64,000 nucleotides of DNA from Planctomycetota bacterium (GCA_028281765.1 JANQJF010000096.1:1-64000); one strand, 5' to 3'; numbered from the stretch's first letter, positions 1 to 8,449 are shown. Program-made: numbers and translations. The notes: a model not told the origin generated them from the letters alone.

Positions 1-68
1 CCGCTCGCTGCGTTGCTGCTCCTCAACTTGTCGGTGGACAAGTTGAGGAGCAGCAACGCAGCGGGCGG
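1..68. repeat. Near-perfect 30-bp inverted repeat (hairpin)
   Basis: Bases 1-30 and 39-68 are reverse complements with a single mismatch, separated by an 8-nt loop. The arms may extend left of the window. The hairpin lies about 60 nt past the stop of the minus-strand gene that ends at 130, so it may end that transcript, although no T-tract is visible. A dispersed palindromic repeat is the other possibility. Confidence 0.8.
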
Positions 69-129
69 ACCGTAGGGGCAGCGACATATGTGGCGAACAT
101 CGGCGACGCCCCACTGGCGCGCGGCGTCC

Positions 130-777
130 CTACTGCGTGTGTTGCACGCCGAGCACTCGTCCCGTATGCCGATCGATCCACGCCGTCGGCACGCCGCCGC
201 GGACGCCGTCGGGAAGTGTCCCGTCGACGCGCCATACGTCGCCGTCCCTCCCCGCCTTCGGCTCGTGACCGAACTTGCCGTAGATCGGGTGCCAGATCGC
301 TTGGGCGATCGAGATCGCCGTCGCGGCGTTCGGGACGAAGCCGTTTTCGAGTGCGATCGGCAGGCCGAAGCGCTTCGCGGGGCGGACCCAACGGCGGCCG
401 GCCCAGACCGCTCGGTTGGCGCGGCTGCGCGCCCGGTCCAGCTCGCCGTGCCACTCGCCACGGACGAGGAAGTCGAGGTAGGCGATGTCGCCGTCGCGCT
501 CGACCGGCAGCCATTCTTCGCGCGCCCCCTGCGAGATCGAGACGAGTGGGCCCTTGCTGCGTGAGGTCAGGGGGTTGGGGATGACGACGAGCTTGCCGAC
601 GGTCCAGGTGCCTCCGCCGAACGCGTTCGCCGTGTCTTCGAACTCGCGACTGCTCAGGGTCTGGAGCAGGGCGAGAGCGTCCTCCGACGGCAGGATACCG
701 CCGCCCGGCGGATCCTGGGGAAGCACGGCGGAGAGAGCGGCGCAGAGGCCGGCCAACGCGAGGCTGCGGGTCCACAT
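130..777 (-). CDS. Secreted protein with NTF2-fold-like C-terminus
   Basis: The product is 215 aa. The start at 777 is chosen because it gives a short N-terminal signal peptide (MWTRSLALAGLCAALSAVLPQ) cleaved near residue 20; the frame stays open further upstream but codes only Arg-rich sequence. The last 70 residues, with IAQAIWHPIYGKFG and VPTAWIDRHTGRVLGV, resemble the NTF2-fold domain (often called an immunity-protein domain) that ends in a Trp-Ile-Asp-.-.-Thr-Gly-.-Val motif. The middle is unrecognised. No toxin gene is adjacent, so an immunity role is not supported. It is divergent from the SRPBCC/ArsR pair and shares their intergenic region. Confidence 0.6.
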   Translation of the reverse strand: MWTRSLALAGLCAALSAVLPQDPPGGGILPSEDALALLQTLSSREFEDTANAFGGGTWTVGKLVVIPNPLTSRSKGPLVSISQGAREEWLPVERDGDIAYLDFLVRGEWHGELDRARSRANRAVWAGRRWVRPAKRFGLPIALENGFVPNAATAISIAQAIWHPIYGKFGHEPKAGRDGDVWRVDGTLPDGVRGGVPTAWIDRHTGRVLGVQHTQ

Positions 778-819
778 GGCGGCTGGTCTACCCGACCGGT
801 GGCATCCGGTTCCTGGGCG

Positions 820-879
820 CCACCGACAAAAATTGTTGTCGGTGGTTGACGATCGGTATCCGACAGTTATTTTTGTCGG
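820..879 (+). promoter_or_regulatory. Candidate operator and promoter of the SRPBCC/ArsR pair
   Basis: There are two palindromes with the same half-site: CCACCGACAA at 820-829 with its exact complement at 836-845, and CCGACA at 860-865 with TGTCGG at 874-879. Between and over them sits a plausible sigma-70-type promoter, TTGACG at 846-851 and TATTTT at 868-873 (16-nt spacer). A repressor on the second palindrome would cover the -10 box. The adjacent ArsR-type protein is the obvious candidate ligand, and autoregulation is inferred. Confidence 0.5.
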
Positions 880-908
880 CGAACCGAGACCACGAAACCG
901 AGAACGCC

Positions 909-1754
909 ATGACTTCCTCCCCTCGCCAGTTCGAACAGACCCTCGATCTCCAGGCCCCCCGCGACGCCGTGTGGAAGGCCCTGACCGACGCCGACGAGAT
1001 GGCACGGTGGTTCGCCCCGCGGGCCGAAGCGGACCTCCGGGTCGGCGGTGAGATGGTCTGGGAGTGGACCGACTTCTACCGCTGGCCCCAGACGATCGAG
1101 ACTCTGGAGCCGGGATCGCACCTCCGGACTCGCTACGACTCGAGCGTCGAAGACGGTGAGGGCGGCAAGCGGCCGCTGTTCGTCGACTACTTCCTCAGCG
1201 GCGACGGGGGCACGACGACGCTGCGACTCGTGCACTCGGGATTCGACGAGGACGCGCGTTTCGACGACGAGTTCGACGGCATCTCGAGCGGTTGGCCGAC
1301 AGAGCTCGGCTCGCTGCGGCACTACCTCGAGAACCACCGCGGCAAGAGCCGGCACGTCGCGTGGAGTCACGTCGCGCTCGAGATGGATGCGGACGAGGCT
1401 TGGGCGACGCTCACTGCGCCGGACGCGATCGGCTGTGGCGTCGCAATCGCGGACGTCGAAGCCGGCGCGGCGTTCTCGTTCTCGACGGCGGACGGGGACG
1501 CGTTCGAAGGACGTGTGCTGCGCGCCGGGACGCGAGAGGCGTGTGGTGTCGCCACGAGTCATGGCGACGCGTTCCTGCGGATCTGGGCCGGCAGCTGCGG
1601 CGGTACGGTCAACGTGTGGACGTGGCTCGCGATGTACGGCGACGATGTCGCGGACGCTGCGCGGGCGCAGCAGACGCGGTGGGACGCGATGCTGGCGCGC
1701 ATCTTCGCAGGCAAGATCCTGGAGAACGCTCCGGCCGGCGAGGGCACGGCGTGA
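909..1754 (+). CDS. Two-domain SRPBCC (AHSA1-like) protein
   Basis: The product is 281 aa. The N-terminal half (FEQTLDLQAPRDAVWKALTD, then RWFAPRAEADLRVGG and WEWTDFYRWPQTIETLEPG) is a standard SRPBCC/AHSA1 domain, a helix-grip fold with a hydrophobic ligand cavity. A second, more divergent copy begins near residue 150 (VAWSHVALEMDADEAWATLT), so the gene appears to be a tandem fusion. ATG 909 is preferred over upstream in-frame starts because it begins just before the conserved domain. The stop overlaps the start of the ArsR-type gene by 4 nt. SRPBCC/ArsR pairs are common, and their ligand is usually unknown. Confidence 0.8.
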   Translation: MTSSPRQFEQTLDLQAPRDAVWKALTDADEMARWFAPRAEADLRVGGEMVWEWTDFYRWPQTIETLEPGSHLRTRYDSSVEDGEGGKRPLFVDYFLSGDGGTTTLRLVHSGFDEDARFDDEFDGISSGWPTELGSLRHYLENHRGKSRHVAWSHVALEMDADEAWATLTAPDAIGCGVAIADVEAGAAFSFSTADGDAFEGRVLRAGTREACGVATSHGDAFLRIWAGSCGGTVNVWTWLAMYGDDVADAARAQQTRWDAMLARIFAGKILENAPAGEGTA

Positions 1755-2338
1755 CCCTCGCGGTCGACGTGGTGCGTGAGCCCGCGCGCGCGCAGGTGCT
1801 CCTGCATCCGACGCGGATCGAGCTGCTCGAACGGCTCGCCGAGCCGTCGTCCGCCGCCGGTCTGGCCCGGCAGCTGGACCTGCCGCGGCAGCGCATCAAC
1901 TACCACCTGCGCGAGCTCGAGGCGCAGCGGCTCGTCGAGCTCGTCGAGACGAAGCAGCGCGGCAGCGTGACCGAGCGGCTCTACCGGCGCACCGGTCGGG
2001 CTTACGCGCTGTCCCCGGAGGCCCTCGGGTCGCTGGGCTCCTCGCCCGACGACTTCCAGGACCGCTTTTCGGCAGCGTTCCAGATCGCGCTCGCCGGTCG
2101 CACGATCCGCGATCTCTCGGCGCTCGACGAGGGCGCAAGGGCCGCGGGGAAGAAGCTCGCGACCTTCGCGCTCGAGGCCGAGGTCCGTTTCGCGTCGCCG
2201 GCCAGCCGCAGCGCCTTCGCCCACGAGCTCACCACGGCGATCGCGGATCTGATCCGGCGCTACCACGACGACGAGGCGTCGGACGGGCGGGCGTTTCGCC
2301 TCCATCTCGGAGCCTACCCCCGGCCCGAGGCGCCCTGA
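1751..2338 (+). CDS. ArsR-family winged-helix regulator
   Basis: The product is 195 aa from GTG 1751, which overlaps the upstream TGA (GTGA), so the two genes are translationally coupled. Residues 15-75 (LHPTRIELLERLAEPSSAAG, ARQLDLPRQRINYHLRELEA) form an ArsR/HTH_20 winged helix: the recognition helix is followed by a beta wing with ERLYRRTGR. The C-terminal 110 residues are helical and resemble the dimerisation region of longer ArsR-like regulators. No metal-binding Cys box is seen, so it probably responds to something other than a metal ion. It likely controls the pair through the palindromes at 820-879. Confidence 0.85.
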   Translation: MTLAVDVVREPARAQVLLHPTRIELLERLAEPSSAAGLARQLDLPRQRINYHLRELEAQRLVELVETKQRGSVTERLYRRTGRAYALSPEALGSLGSSPDDFQDRFSAAFQIALAGRTIRDLSALDEGARAAGKKLATFALEAEVRFASPASRSAFAHELTTAIADLIRRYHDDEASDGRAFRLHLGAYPRPEAP

Positions 2339-2417
2339 CGGCCAAAACCGCGGCCGAGCGTTAAGATCGCACCCTATCTGGTATGGGGTCGTCGAAATCG
2401 ACGGGCCCGACCGAACG

Positions 2418-3032
2418 ATGGAACCCTCGTCGATCTCCCGCGATGCCCGCACGCTGGAACTCCTCCGCCTCGGCGATGAGGACGGGCTGCGGCGGTTGCT
2501 GAACGACCACAGCGCCCGGGTGCTCGGCGCGCTGCGCCGGGAATTTCGGTCGACGCTGGACCTGCCGGCGCTCGACGATGCCGTGGGGCAAGCGACGGCG
2601 AACGTGTGGCGTTCGATCCACACCTACGATCCAGCCCGGGGCGCCCTCCGCACGTGGTTCCACCGCATCGCGCGCAACTGCGCGCTTCACATCATTCGCC
2701 ACGAACGAAAGCAGGTGACGTCGTCGCCGCTGATCGATTTCGTGGCGGTCGTCGCTGCGGCCGACAACGAAGAAGCCGAGACGTATCGCAGCGAATTGGA
2801 ACGAGTCGTCCGCGAGACGATCTCCGAGCTCTCGCCGCAACAGCGGTGCGTGCTCGAGGCGGATCTCGCGGCCGGCGGTACTGCTGACACCACGGCACTG
2901 GCCGCGGAGTTGGGCACATCTACGAACTCGATCTCCGTATCGCGGTCGAAAGGTCGCGCGAAGCTGAAGGAACTTCTGGAGGGGTCGGGTGCCATCCACG
3001 AGATCTTGGGGAAGAAGGAAGGCGTGTCATGA
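2418..3032 (+). CDS. ECF-type RNA polymerase sigma factor
   Basis: The product is 204 aa. The region 2-like helix (ARGALRTWFHRIARNCALHI, residues 75-94) and the C-terminal region 4 (SELSPQQRCVLEADLAAGGT, then a helix-turn-helix around TALAAELGTSTNSISVSRSK) identify a short ECF sigma-70 factor without regions 1 and 3. The start follows a TATGGG-like AT-rich patch and no Shine-Dalgarno is obvious. ATGA overlap couples it to the next gene, a membrane protein that may act as its anti-sigma factor. Confidence 0.85.
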   Translation: MEPSSISRDARTLELLRLGDEDGLRRLLNDHSARVLGALRREFRSTLDLPALDDAVGQATANVWRSIHTYDPARGALRTWFHRIARNCALHIIRHERKQVTSSPLIDFVAVVAAADNEEAETYRSELERVVRETISELSPQQRCVLEADLAAGGTADTTALAAELGTSTNSISVSRSKGRAKLKELLEGSGAIHEILGKKEGVS

Positions 3033-3784
3033 CGGAACGGCACGAAGAGGACATGTTCTGGGACGACTTGGTCGCGACGATCGAGCGTCCGCCCGACGAC
3101 ATTTCGAACGAGGAGTCGGAACGGCTGCTCGCAGAGGCCGAGGACTGTGCGCTGCCGGACGGTCGCGTGCAGGCGCTCGTCGACCAAGTGGTGCGGGAGG
3201 TGCCACGGCCGCGGAACCGGTTTCAGCTGACTTGGTATCGGGCGGCGGTGCTGTTCTTCGCGCTCGCGATCATCAGCGTGTCCGGCGCGTGGGTGCTGGG
3301 CTGGATCTCTTGGGACGGCATGGGATCGACCCGACAGGTCGCGATTCCATTGCTGATCGATTCGCTGGGCGATGAAGGCGAGTTCTTCGAGACGCGCAAC
3401 GCTGCGGCCGCCGAGCTCGCGATGATGGTCCGAGCCGGAATCGAGGCCTACACCATGGTGCAGGAAGAAGAACGCCTGGGTGCGAGCGCGAACGACGAGC
3501 TGCGCCTCGTCCAGGCGGAGCTCCTCGGAGCGGCGTCCGACATCGACTTCGACGAGGACTTCGAGGTCGATATGCGAACGCTGATCCTCATCGTGCGCGG
3601 GGACGTGACCGAGGGGCCGGACCGCCTCACGGCGATCGGCCTACTCGGTCCGCAGATGCGCGCCTGCGTGCAGGCCCTGCGTCGCGTCGAATCCGGGGCG
3701 CACTGGCTTGTGCGCGACACCGTCGACGCCAATCTCAAGCGCCTCCGCGTGCGTGTCGACGCCGCTACGAAATCCGACGATTGA
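3029..3784 (+). CDS. Single-pass membrane protein, possible anti-sigma factor
   Basis: The product is 251 aa and is not recognised at family level. An acidic N-terminal cytoplasmic part of about 65 residues precedes one clear membrane span (residues 70-92, AAVLFFALAIISVSGAWVLG). About 155 further residues follow, mostly predicted helix, lacking Cys and ending in basic sequence. The overlap with the sigma gene and the one-span layout fit anti-sigma factors, but no ZAS zinc motif (HxxxCxxC) is present. The function is inferred from context only. Its last 20 nt overlap the 3' end of the convergent gene at 3765. Confidence 0.6.
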   Translation: MTERHEEDMFWDDLVATIERPPDDISNEESERLLAEAEDCALPDGRVQALVDQVVREVPRPRNRFQLTWYRAAVLFFALAIISVSGAWVLGWISWDGMGSTRQVAIPLLIDSLGDEGEFFETRNAAAAELAMMVRAGIEAYTMVQEEERLGASANDELRLVQAELLGAASDIDFDEDFEVDMRTLILIVRGDVTEGPDRLTAIGLLGPQMRACVQALRRVESGAHWLVRDTVDANLKRLRVRVDAATKSDD

Positions 3785-4088
3785 CCGTCGGGACTCCGGG
3801 CGCGTTGAAGTTCGCCTGGTCCCAGTCCTCGACGTCCCACGTCGTGCTGCCGTTACCCGCAGCATCGAGCGTGATCTGCACCGAATCCGTTTCCGGGACC
3901 GGGAACGTGCCGTCGTCGATGTCGACGGTGATCGTCTGACCGGCGCGGCTCGGATCCGAGTAGGAGATGTTCGCCTTGTCGCCGGGCGACAGGCTGTAGT
4001 CGACCGACAGGGACTGCGACGTAGCGGTCCCGGCCAGGGCGAAGATCGACAGGACCAAAAGCGTGGCCCAACGTGCACTCGTCATCAT
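3765..4088 (-). CDS. Small secreted protein, unknown
   Basis: The product is 107 aa with a textbook signal peptide (residues 1-25, ending ALAGTATSQ) and a mature part of about 80 residues rich in Asp, Thr and Ser. This is probably a small beta-sandwich (ITVDIDDGTFPVPETDSVQI). The start at 4088 is backed by GAGGAG 5 nt upstream. There is no homologue I recognise. The 3' end overlaps the convergent membrane-protein gene by 20 nt. Confidence 0.65.
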   Translation of the reverse strand: MMTSARWATLLVLSIFALAGTATSQSLSVDYSLSPGDKANISYSDPSRAGQTITVDIDDGTFPVPETDSVQITLDAAGNGSTTWDVEDWDQANFNAPGVPTVNRRIS

Positions 4089-4352
4089 TCACTCTCCTCG
4101 TGAGTTCTTCCATGGACCGCGCTTCTGGGCGAGGCGGTCCGGTGTCCACTCCGAAGAGGGACAGCCCGGTCAGACCCGAAGCGAGGAAAGACGCGAAACC
4201 GTGGCGCCCTATCGGTCGGGAACTCGCGGCGCGATCGACGGGTCGGGAGAGCCGCTCGGCCGGTTCCGCATCTCTGGGGTACTTTTCTGCACGCTCTTCG
4301 CCCAAGTGCGTGGCAATCGCCGGCTGCGCACTGCTCTCACTCAGTGCCCATC

Positions 4353-6284
4353 ATGTCTACTTCGCGTTCTACCGCGCGCGCGCTCGCGCTCGCGGTCTTG
4401 CTCTCGGGGGCCGCCACGGCCCAGTACGCCGAGCGCCCGGATCCTGCCGGTAGCGGTCGTGCATCGGTCGACGTCTCCGGGCGTTCGATCAAGAATCCGC
4501 GCGTTCGCGCGATCCACTCCGACGATCCGACCCAGGCCGGCGGGACCGCCGACCTGTTCGAGCACGATCCGTTCCTCGCGTATCAGCTCGGTCGCAACAT
4601 CAACTTCCGCGAGTTCCGTGAGCGCGACGGCGTGTTCACGACCAAGATCTCCGACCTCGGCGGCCCGATGCCCGACGGCACGACCGCGAAGATCACCGCG
4701 AACAACCAGGTCAGCTGTTCTGGCTGCCACAATCTGCCGCAGGGCAACCCCGGCGGCGGCGTGACGTTCCACAAGGACTCGGGCTTCGGCCGGAACTCGC
4801 CGCACTACTACGGCGCCGGCATCATGGAGATGCTCGCGATCCAGACGCGCACCAAGATGATGCGCCAGCTCGACACGAATGGTGACGGCTGGATTCACGC
4901 CAACGAAGCGAACAACCACGGCCCGTCGATCGCCGTGCGGCCGAGCACGTTCGCGCTGCCGATCTCCTACGGCGACCCGCGGCTCAGCAGCGGCACGACC
5001 GGTTCGCCGAGTCTCAACAACATCTTCCGCGTCTGGTACGTCGACGCGAACGGCCAGGTCGTCGATGGCGCGACGCAGGTCGATGGCACGACGACCGTCG
5101 GCTACAACTTCGAGATGGTCGTCTGGGGCTGGGGCCAGGGCGTCGGTCGCTCGGCGCTCAACCCGACCAACCGCGCGTTCCTGTGGGATCCATTCAACGC
5201 CCACGGCGGACTGCAGGCCTACGACCCGTCGACCAACGACGATCCGGACGGCGACGGTGTCTCCGAGCCGACCCTCGCCGGCGCGATCCAGTTTCCGGCG
5301 ACGCACCGCGCGCCGGATGCCGGCAACAACATCGATGCCCGTGGCTTCAGCCGCGACGACCCCGACGGCGACGGCCACCTGTCGGAGATCTCCGAAGGCG
5401 ACCTCGACGTCGGCGAGTGGTTCATGCTCAACGCGCCGCGCCCGGCGTTCGCCGGCTCGCCGTGGGAGTTCAACGTCGGTGTGCAGGCGCTGACGTACCT
5501 CGGCTGCACGACGTGTCACACGCCGAACTGGTACATCGAAGCGCGCGATACCGACCCCAACGAGCCGCACCCGTTCGCCGGGGACCGTCGCTTCATCGAT
5601 CTGCTCGTCACGTGGGACTCGCTCGAGAACAAGCTGAAGGGCAACCTACTGCACCTCTACGATCGCAACGGCGAGGACTACAACCGCCGGTTCGGCGCGT
5701 TCCCCGTCTACGGCCTCTTCTCCGATCTGCGTCACCACGAGATGGGCGAAGGTTTCAAGGAGGTCGACTTCGGCGGCAACATGAACACGACCTGGCGCAC
5801 GCCGCCGCTGTGGGGCGTCGGTAGCGGCTTCCCGTGGGGCCACGATGGCCAGTCGCTGACGCTCGACCACGTGATCCGTCGCCACGGCGGCGCGGCCCTC
5901 GCGTCGCGACGCGCCTACGAGCAGACCACCCCGTGGCTGCGCACGTTCGTGGTCGACTTCCTGACCAAGCTGCAGCTCTACGACGTCGAATCGCTGCCCG
6001 CCGACATCGACGGCGACGGCGCGATCGCGTCGGACTTCGCCGTCGCCGGGAAGCAGACCGGGGTCGAGCGCTTCAACGCCGAGTGGCTGTTCCGCACGCC
6101 GCTGCAGATCCAGGGCGCCTACACGAACACCGACGGCGCGACCATCCGCTCGTTCGCCGGCGTCAACGTCCACGCTGCCTACGGCCTCGGCCTACCGCTC
6201 CGCATGGACTCGGACCTCGACGGCTGGCCCGACGTCTGGGACGCCGCCCCGCAGACGCCAGGCTACCGCGACGGCGTCCAGTAG
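4353..6284 (+). CDS. Exported di-haem c-type oxidoreductase (DUF1111/cytochrome c peroxidase-like)
   Basis: The product is 643 aa. A signal peptide ends ALAVLLSGAATAQ, and ATG 4353 is preferred to an in-frame GTG 9 nt upstream. Two haem c attachment motifs are present, CSGCH (residues 122-126) and CTTCH (385-389). The segment WGVGSGFPWGHDGQSLTLDH followed by an RRHGG-type helix matches the C-terminal part of di-haem peroxidase/thiol-oxidoreductase-like proteins. Ca-binding-style DTNGDGW and DSDLDGW loops and several DPDGDG segments suggest calcium sites. It is likely periplasmic and reduces or oxidises a small molecule; the substrate is unknown. It stands alone on its transcript. Confidence 0.8.
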   Translation: MSTSRSTARALALAVLLSGAATAQYAERPDPAGSGRASVDVSGRSIKNPRVRAIHSDDPTQAGGTADLFEHDPFLAYQLGRNINFREFRERDGVFTTKISDLGGPMPDGTTAKITANNQVSCSGCHNLPQGNPGGGVTFHKDSGFGRNSPHYYGAGIMEMLAIQTRTKMMRQLDTNGDGWIHANEANNHGPSIAVRPSTFALPISYGDPRLSSGTTGSPSLNNIFRVWYVDANGQVVDGATQVDGTTTVGYNFEMVVWGWGQGVGRSALNPTNRAFLWDPFNAHGGLQAYDPSTNDDPDGDGVSEPTLAGAIQFPATHRAPDAGNNIDARGFSRDDPDGDGHLSEISEGDLDVGEWFMLNAPRPAFAGSPWEFNVGVQALTYLGCTTCHTPNWYIEARDTDPNEPHPFAGDRRFIDLLVTWDSLENKLKGNLLHLYDRNGEDYNRRFGAFPVYGLFSDLRHHEMGEGFKEVDFGGNMNTTWRTPPLWGVGSGFPWGHDGQSLTLDHVIRRHGGAALASRRAYEQTTPWLRTFVVDFLTKLQLYDVESLPADIDGDGAIASDFAVAGKQTGVERFNAEWLFRTPLQIQGAYTNTDGATIRSFAGVNVHAAYGLGLPLRMDSDLDGWPDVWDAAPQTPGYRDGVQ

Positions 6285-6311
6285 CCGTACTCACTGCCAC
6301 GCCCTCCGACC

Positions 6312-6349
6312 CACGGATCGGGACACGTCAACCCGTGTCCCGATCCGTG
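6312..6349 (+). terminator. Strong hairpin after the di-haem oxidoreductase
   Basis: This is a perfect 16-bp stem (6312-6327 with 6334-6349) around a 6-nt loop, starting 28 nt after the stop codon. A second small hairpin (ACCC-TTC-GGGT) follows. There is no T-run, so termination may not be purely intrinsic. Confidence 0.6.
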
Positions 6350-6389
6350 AACCCTTCGGGTCGCGGCTTCAGGTCGGGGAAACGGCCGC

Positions 6390-6417
6390 AACGTGCCCAT
6401 GCGCGTGCCCGTGCCCG
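6390..6417 (+). repeat. 28-nt GTGCCC-rich element similar to one at 37960
   Basis: By eye, 22 of 28 positions match the right arm of the inverted repeat at 37960-37987. Both begin AACGTGCCC and end CGTGCCCG, and both lie in intergenic DNA. It may belong to a dispersed extragenic repeat family. Confidence 0.4.
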
Positions 6418-6445
6418 AAAACGTGGGCCGCCGCGCACACGGAGC

Positions 6446-6451
6446 TACACT
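6446..6451 (+). promoter_or_regulatory. -10 box (TACACT) for a leaderless GTG start
   Basis: TACACT ends 6 nt before the GTG at 6458, so transcription would begin at or next to the start codon. No Shine-Dalgarno fits this start. Confidence 0.5.
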
Positions 6452-6457
6452 GCCCCC

Positions 6458-7654
6458 GTGCCCGTACTCCCCACCCTCGCCTTCACCCTCACGTGCATGC
6501 CGCAGGCCCCGACCCAACCCCGTGACCTCCGGCAGATCCTGACCGCGCACTCCGACGTTTGCCGCCGCGTCGTCGAGAACGCCGAGACCCATCGACTGCA
6601 GGTTCTGCTCGGGGAGATCGAAGAGGTCGACGGCGAGCTTCGTCTTCGTCGTAGCGCGCTCGGCTCGACCGCCGATTACTTCTATCCGGCGAGTTCGGTC
6701 AAGACGTGCGCGGCGGTTGCCGCACTGCTCGAACTCAACCGTCTCAACGCGGCGCTCGGCACGAGCTACGGCGTGGACTCGCGCCTGACGATCGGCCGAC
6801 TGTTCGAGGGCGACGAGGTGCACGGACGGGGCAGTGGCGAGCCCATCACGTTCGGACACGAGATCCGCAAGCTGTTCCTCGTCTCCGACAACGTGGCCTA
6901 CAACCGGCTCTACGAGTTCGTCGGGCATCGCGAGCTCAACGAAGCGATGCGCACGGCCGGTTTCGCCAGCTGTCGCATCTTCCACAGGCTCAGCGAGTTT
7001 CGATCGGTCGACGAACAGCGGCATACGCGGCCGACCGGCGTGTCCGCGGACGGTGGCAAGTGGCTCGAGCGCGAGGCGCGCGACAGTGATCTCGTCATGG
7101 ACAACGAGGACCTCGGTCGTCTGACTGCCGGTGATGCCTACTGGCGCGGCGGCAAGCGCGTCGCCGAGCCCTTCTCGTTTCGCTACAAGAACTCGATGTC
7201 ACTGCGCGACCTGCAGGACATGCAGGTCGAGCTCGTGCGCCCCGAGGTCGACACCGGCAAGCGGGGATTCCCCGAGCTGTCCCTCGAGCAACGTCGGTTC
7301 GTGCGACGCGCGATGAGTCAGTGGCCGCGGGAGTCGGACCGTCCGAAGTACGACGCGAAGGCCTATCCCGACGACTACGTGAAGTACCTCCTGCCCGGGG
7401 TCGCGCGCGTGATTCCGCGGGACGCGGTGCGCATCTACAACAAGGTGGGGCGCGCCTACGGGTTCTCGACCGAGAACGCGTATGTCGAGGACACGCGAAC
7501 CGGTCGCGGGTTCTTCCTCGCCGCCGTGCTGTACACCAACCCGAATCGGACGCTCAACGACGACGATTACGCGTACGAAGAGCTCGCGGATCCGTTTCTC
7601 GCCGACCTGGGTGAGGCGATGGCATCGGTGGTCTGGGGGCGTGGCGGCAAGTGA
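6458..7654 (+). CDS. Beta-lactamase/transpeptidase-fold serine hydrolase
   Basis: The product is 398 aa. The class A-type motifs occur in order: SxxK (SSVK, Ser79 and Lys82), SDN (LVSDNVAYNRLYEFVG) and a KxG element (NKVGRAYGF) near residue 330. Spacing between the second and third motifs is larger than in secreted class A beta-lactamases and the protein is about 100 aa longer, so a peptidase or esterase role is as likely as antibiotic hydrolysis. The GTG start gives a short hydrophobic N-terminus with a Cys (LAFTLTC), possibly an export signal. A -10 box 6 nt upstream indicates a leaderless message. Confidence 0.75.
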   Translation: MPVLPTLAFTLTCMPQAPTQPRDLRQILTAHSDVCRRVVENAETHRLQVLLGEIEEVDGELRLRRSALGSTADYFYPASSVKTCAAVAALLELNRLNAALGTSYGVDSRLTIGRLFEGDEVHGRGSGEPITFGHEIRKLFLVSDNVAYNRLYEFVGHRELNEAMRTAGFASCRIFHRLSEFRSVDEQRHTRPTGVSADGGKWLEREARDSDLVMDNEDLGRLTAGDAYWRGGKRVAEPFSFRYKNSMSLRDLQDMQVELVRPEVDTGKRGFPELSLEQRRFVRRAMSQWPRESDRPKYDAKAYPDDYVKYLLPGVARVIPRDAVRIYNKVGRAYGFSTENAYVEDTRTGRGFFLAAVLYTNPNRTLNDDDYAYEELADPFLADLGEAMASVVWGRGGK

Positions 7655-7660
7655 GCGGGG

Positions 7661-7680
7661 ACGCGCCGGGCTGGCGCGTT
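7661..7680 (+). terminator. Hairpin after the serine hydrolase
   Basis: The 7-bp stem ACGCGCC/GGCGCGT (7661-7667 with 7673-7679) has a 5-nt loop and starts 6 nt after the stop. Only two T residues follow. Confidence 0.5.
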
Positions 7681-7765
7681 TGCGCCTGTGGCGGTTATCG
7701 TGCCTGGGATCGCGCGTTCCCTGCGGGGCGTGCTTCTTCCGCCACAGAGTCCTGCCCGTTCGTCG

Positions 7766-8449
7766 ATGCCGCGCCCCGAATACACCAGATGGTCGCTAGT
7801 CCTCGGTGCGGCACGGGGTGACACGGACAGGCGAGATACGTTCGCGCGCCAGTATGCTCCGGTGATCCGGAGCTACTTCGCCGCGCGATGGCGACTCCCG
7901 GTCGATCACGACCAGGTCGTCGACGCGACGCAGGACGTCTTCGTGCAGTGCTTCAAGGACGAGGGCGCGCTCGAACGCGTCGATCCGGAACGCGCCGGGG
8001 GGTTCCGTGCCTACCTCTACGGGGTCGCGAGCAACGTCTCGCTGATGATGGAGCGCAAGCACGCGCGCCAGCGCAAGGCGGAGCGCACCGAGAGTGCCGT
8101 CGACTTGGCCGCCGTCGAGCGCCGTCAGGAGACTCTCTCGCAGGTCTTCGACAAGGCGTGGGCGAACATGATCGCGCGCGAGGCGCGACGCCGGCTCGCC
8201 GAGCGCGCGACGCAGTCGGAGCGCGACGCCGAACGCTTTCGGTGCCTGGAGATGCAGTACGCGCAGGGGCTGACGCCGCGGGTGATCGCGGAGCGGATCG
8301 GCATGCCCGTCACCGACGTCTATGAGCGGCTGCGCGAGGCGCGCAAGTCGTTCCGCCTGGCGCTGCTCGAGGTGCTCGGGGACCACAACCCCGACGCGTC
8401 GACCGCAGATCTCGAATCGACGTGCCGCGATCTGGTGGGGTTGCTGTGA
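7766..8449 (+). CDS. ECF sigma factor of the Ser/Thr-kinase-associated type
   Basis: The product is 227 aa. Region 2 contains FAARWRLPVDHDQVVDATQD and VFVQCFKDEG. Region 4 is the C-terminal helix-turn-helix (TPRVIAERIGMPVTDVYERL). ATG 7766 is preferred to an in-frame GTG at 7688, which adds a low-complexity tail. The Ser/Thr kinase gene lies 94 nt downstream on the same strand. Planctomycete ECF groups linked to such kinases are known, and by analogy the kinase may control this sigma factor by phosphorylation rather than through an anti-sigma factor. Confidence 0.8.
   Translation: MPRPEYTRWSLVLGAARGDTDRRDTFARQYAPVIRSYFAARWRLPVDHDQVVDATQDVFVQCFKDEGALERVDPERAGGFRAYLYGVASNVSLMMERKHARQRKAERTESAVDLAAVERRQETLSQVFDKAWANMIAREARRRLAERATQSERDAERFRCLEMQYAQGLTPRVIAERIGMPVTDVYERLREARKSFRLALLEVLGDHNPDASTADLESTCRDLVGLL

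Noticed and set aside
130-777. NTF2-fold protein as a toxin immunity gene
   Set aside because: It has a signal peptide and no toxin or secretion gene is adjacent.
6458-7654. Antibiotic-resistance beta-lactamase
   Set aside because: SxxK, SDN and KxG-like motifs are present, but spacing and length differ and no resistance context is seen; kept as generic serine hydrolase.
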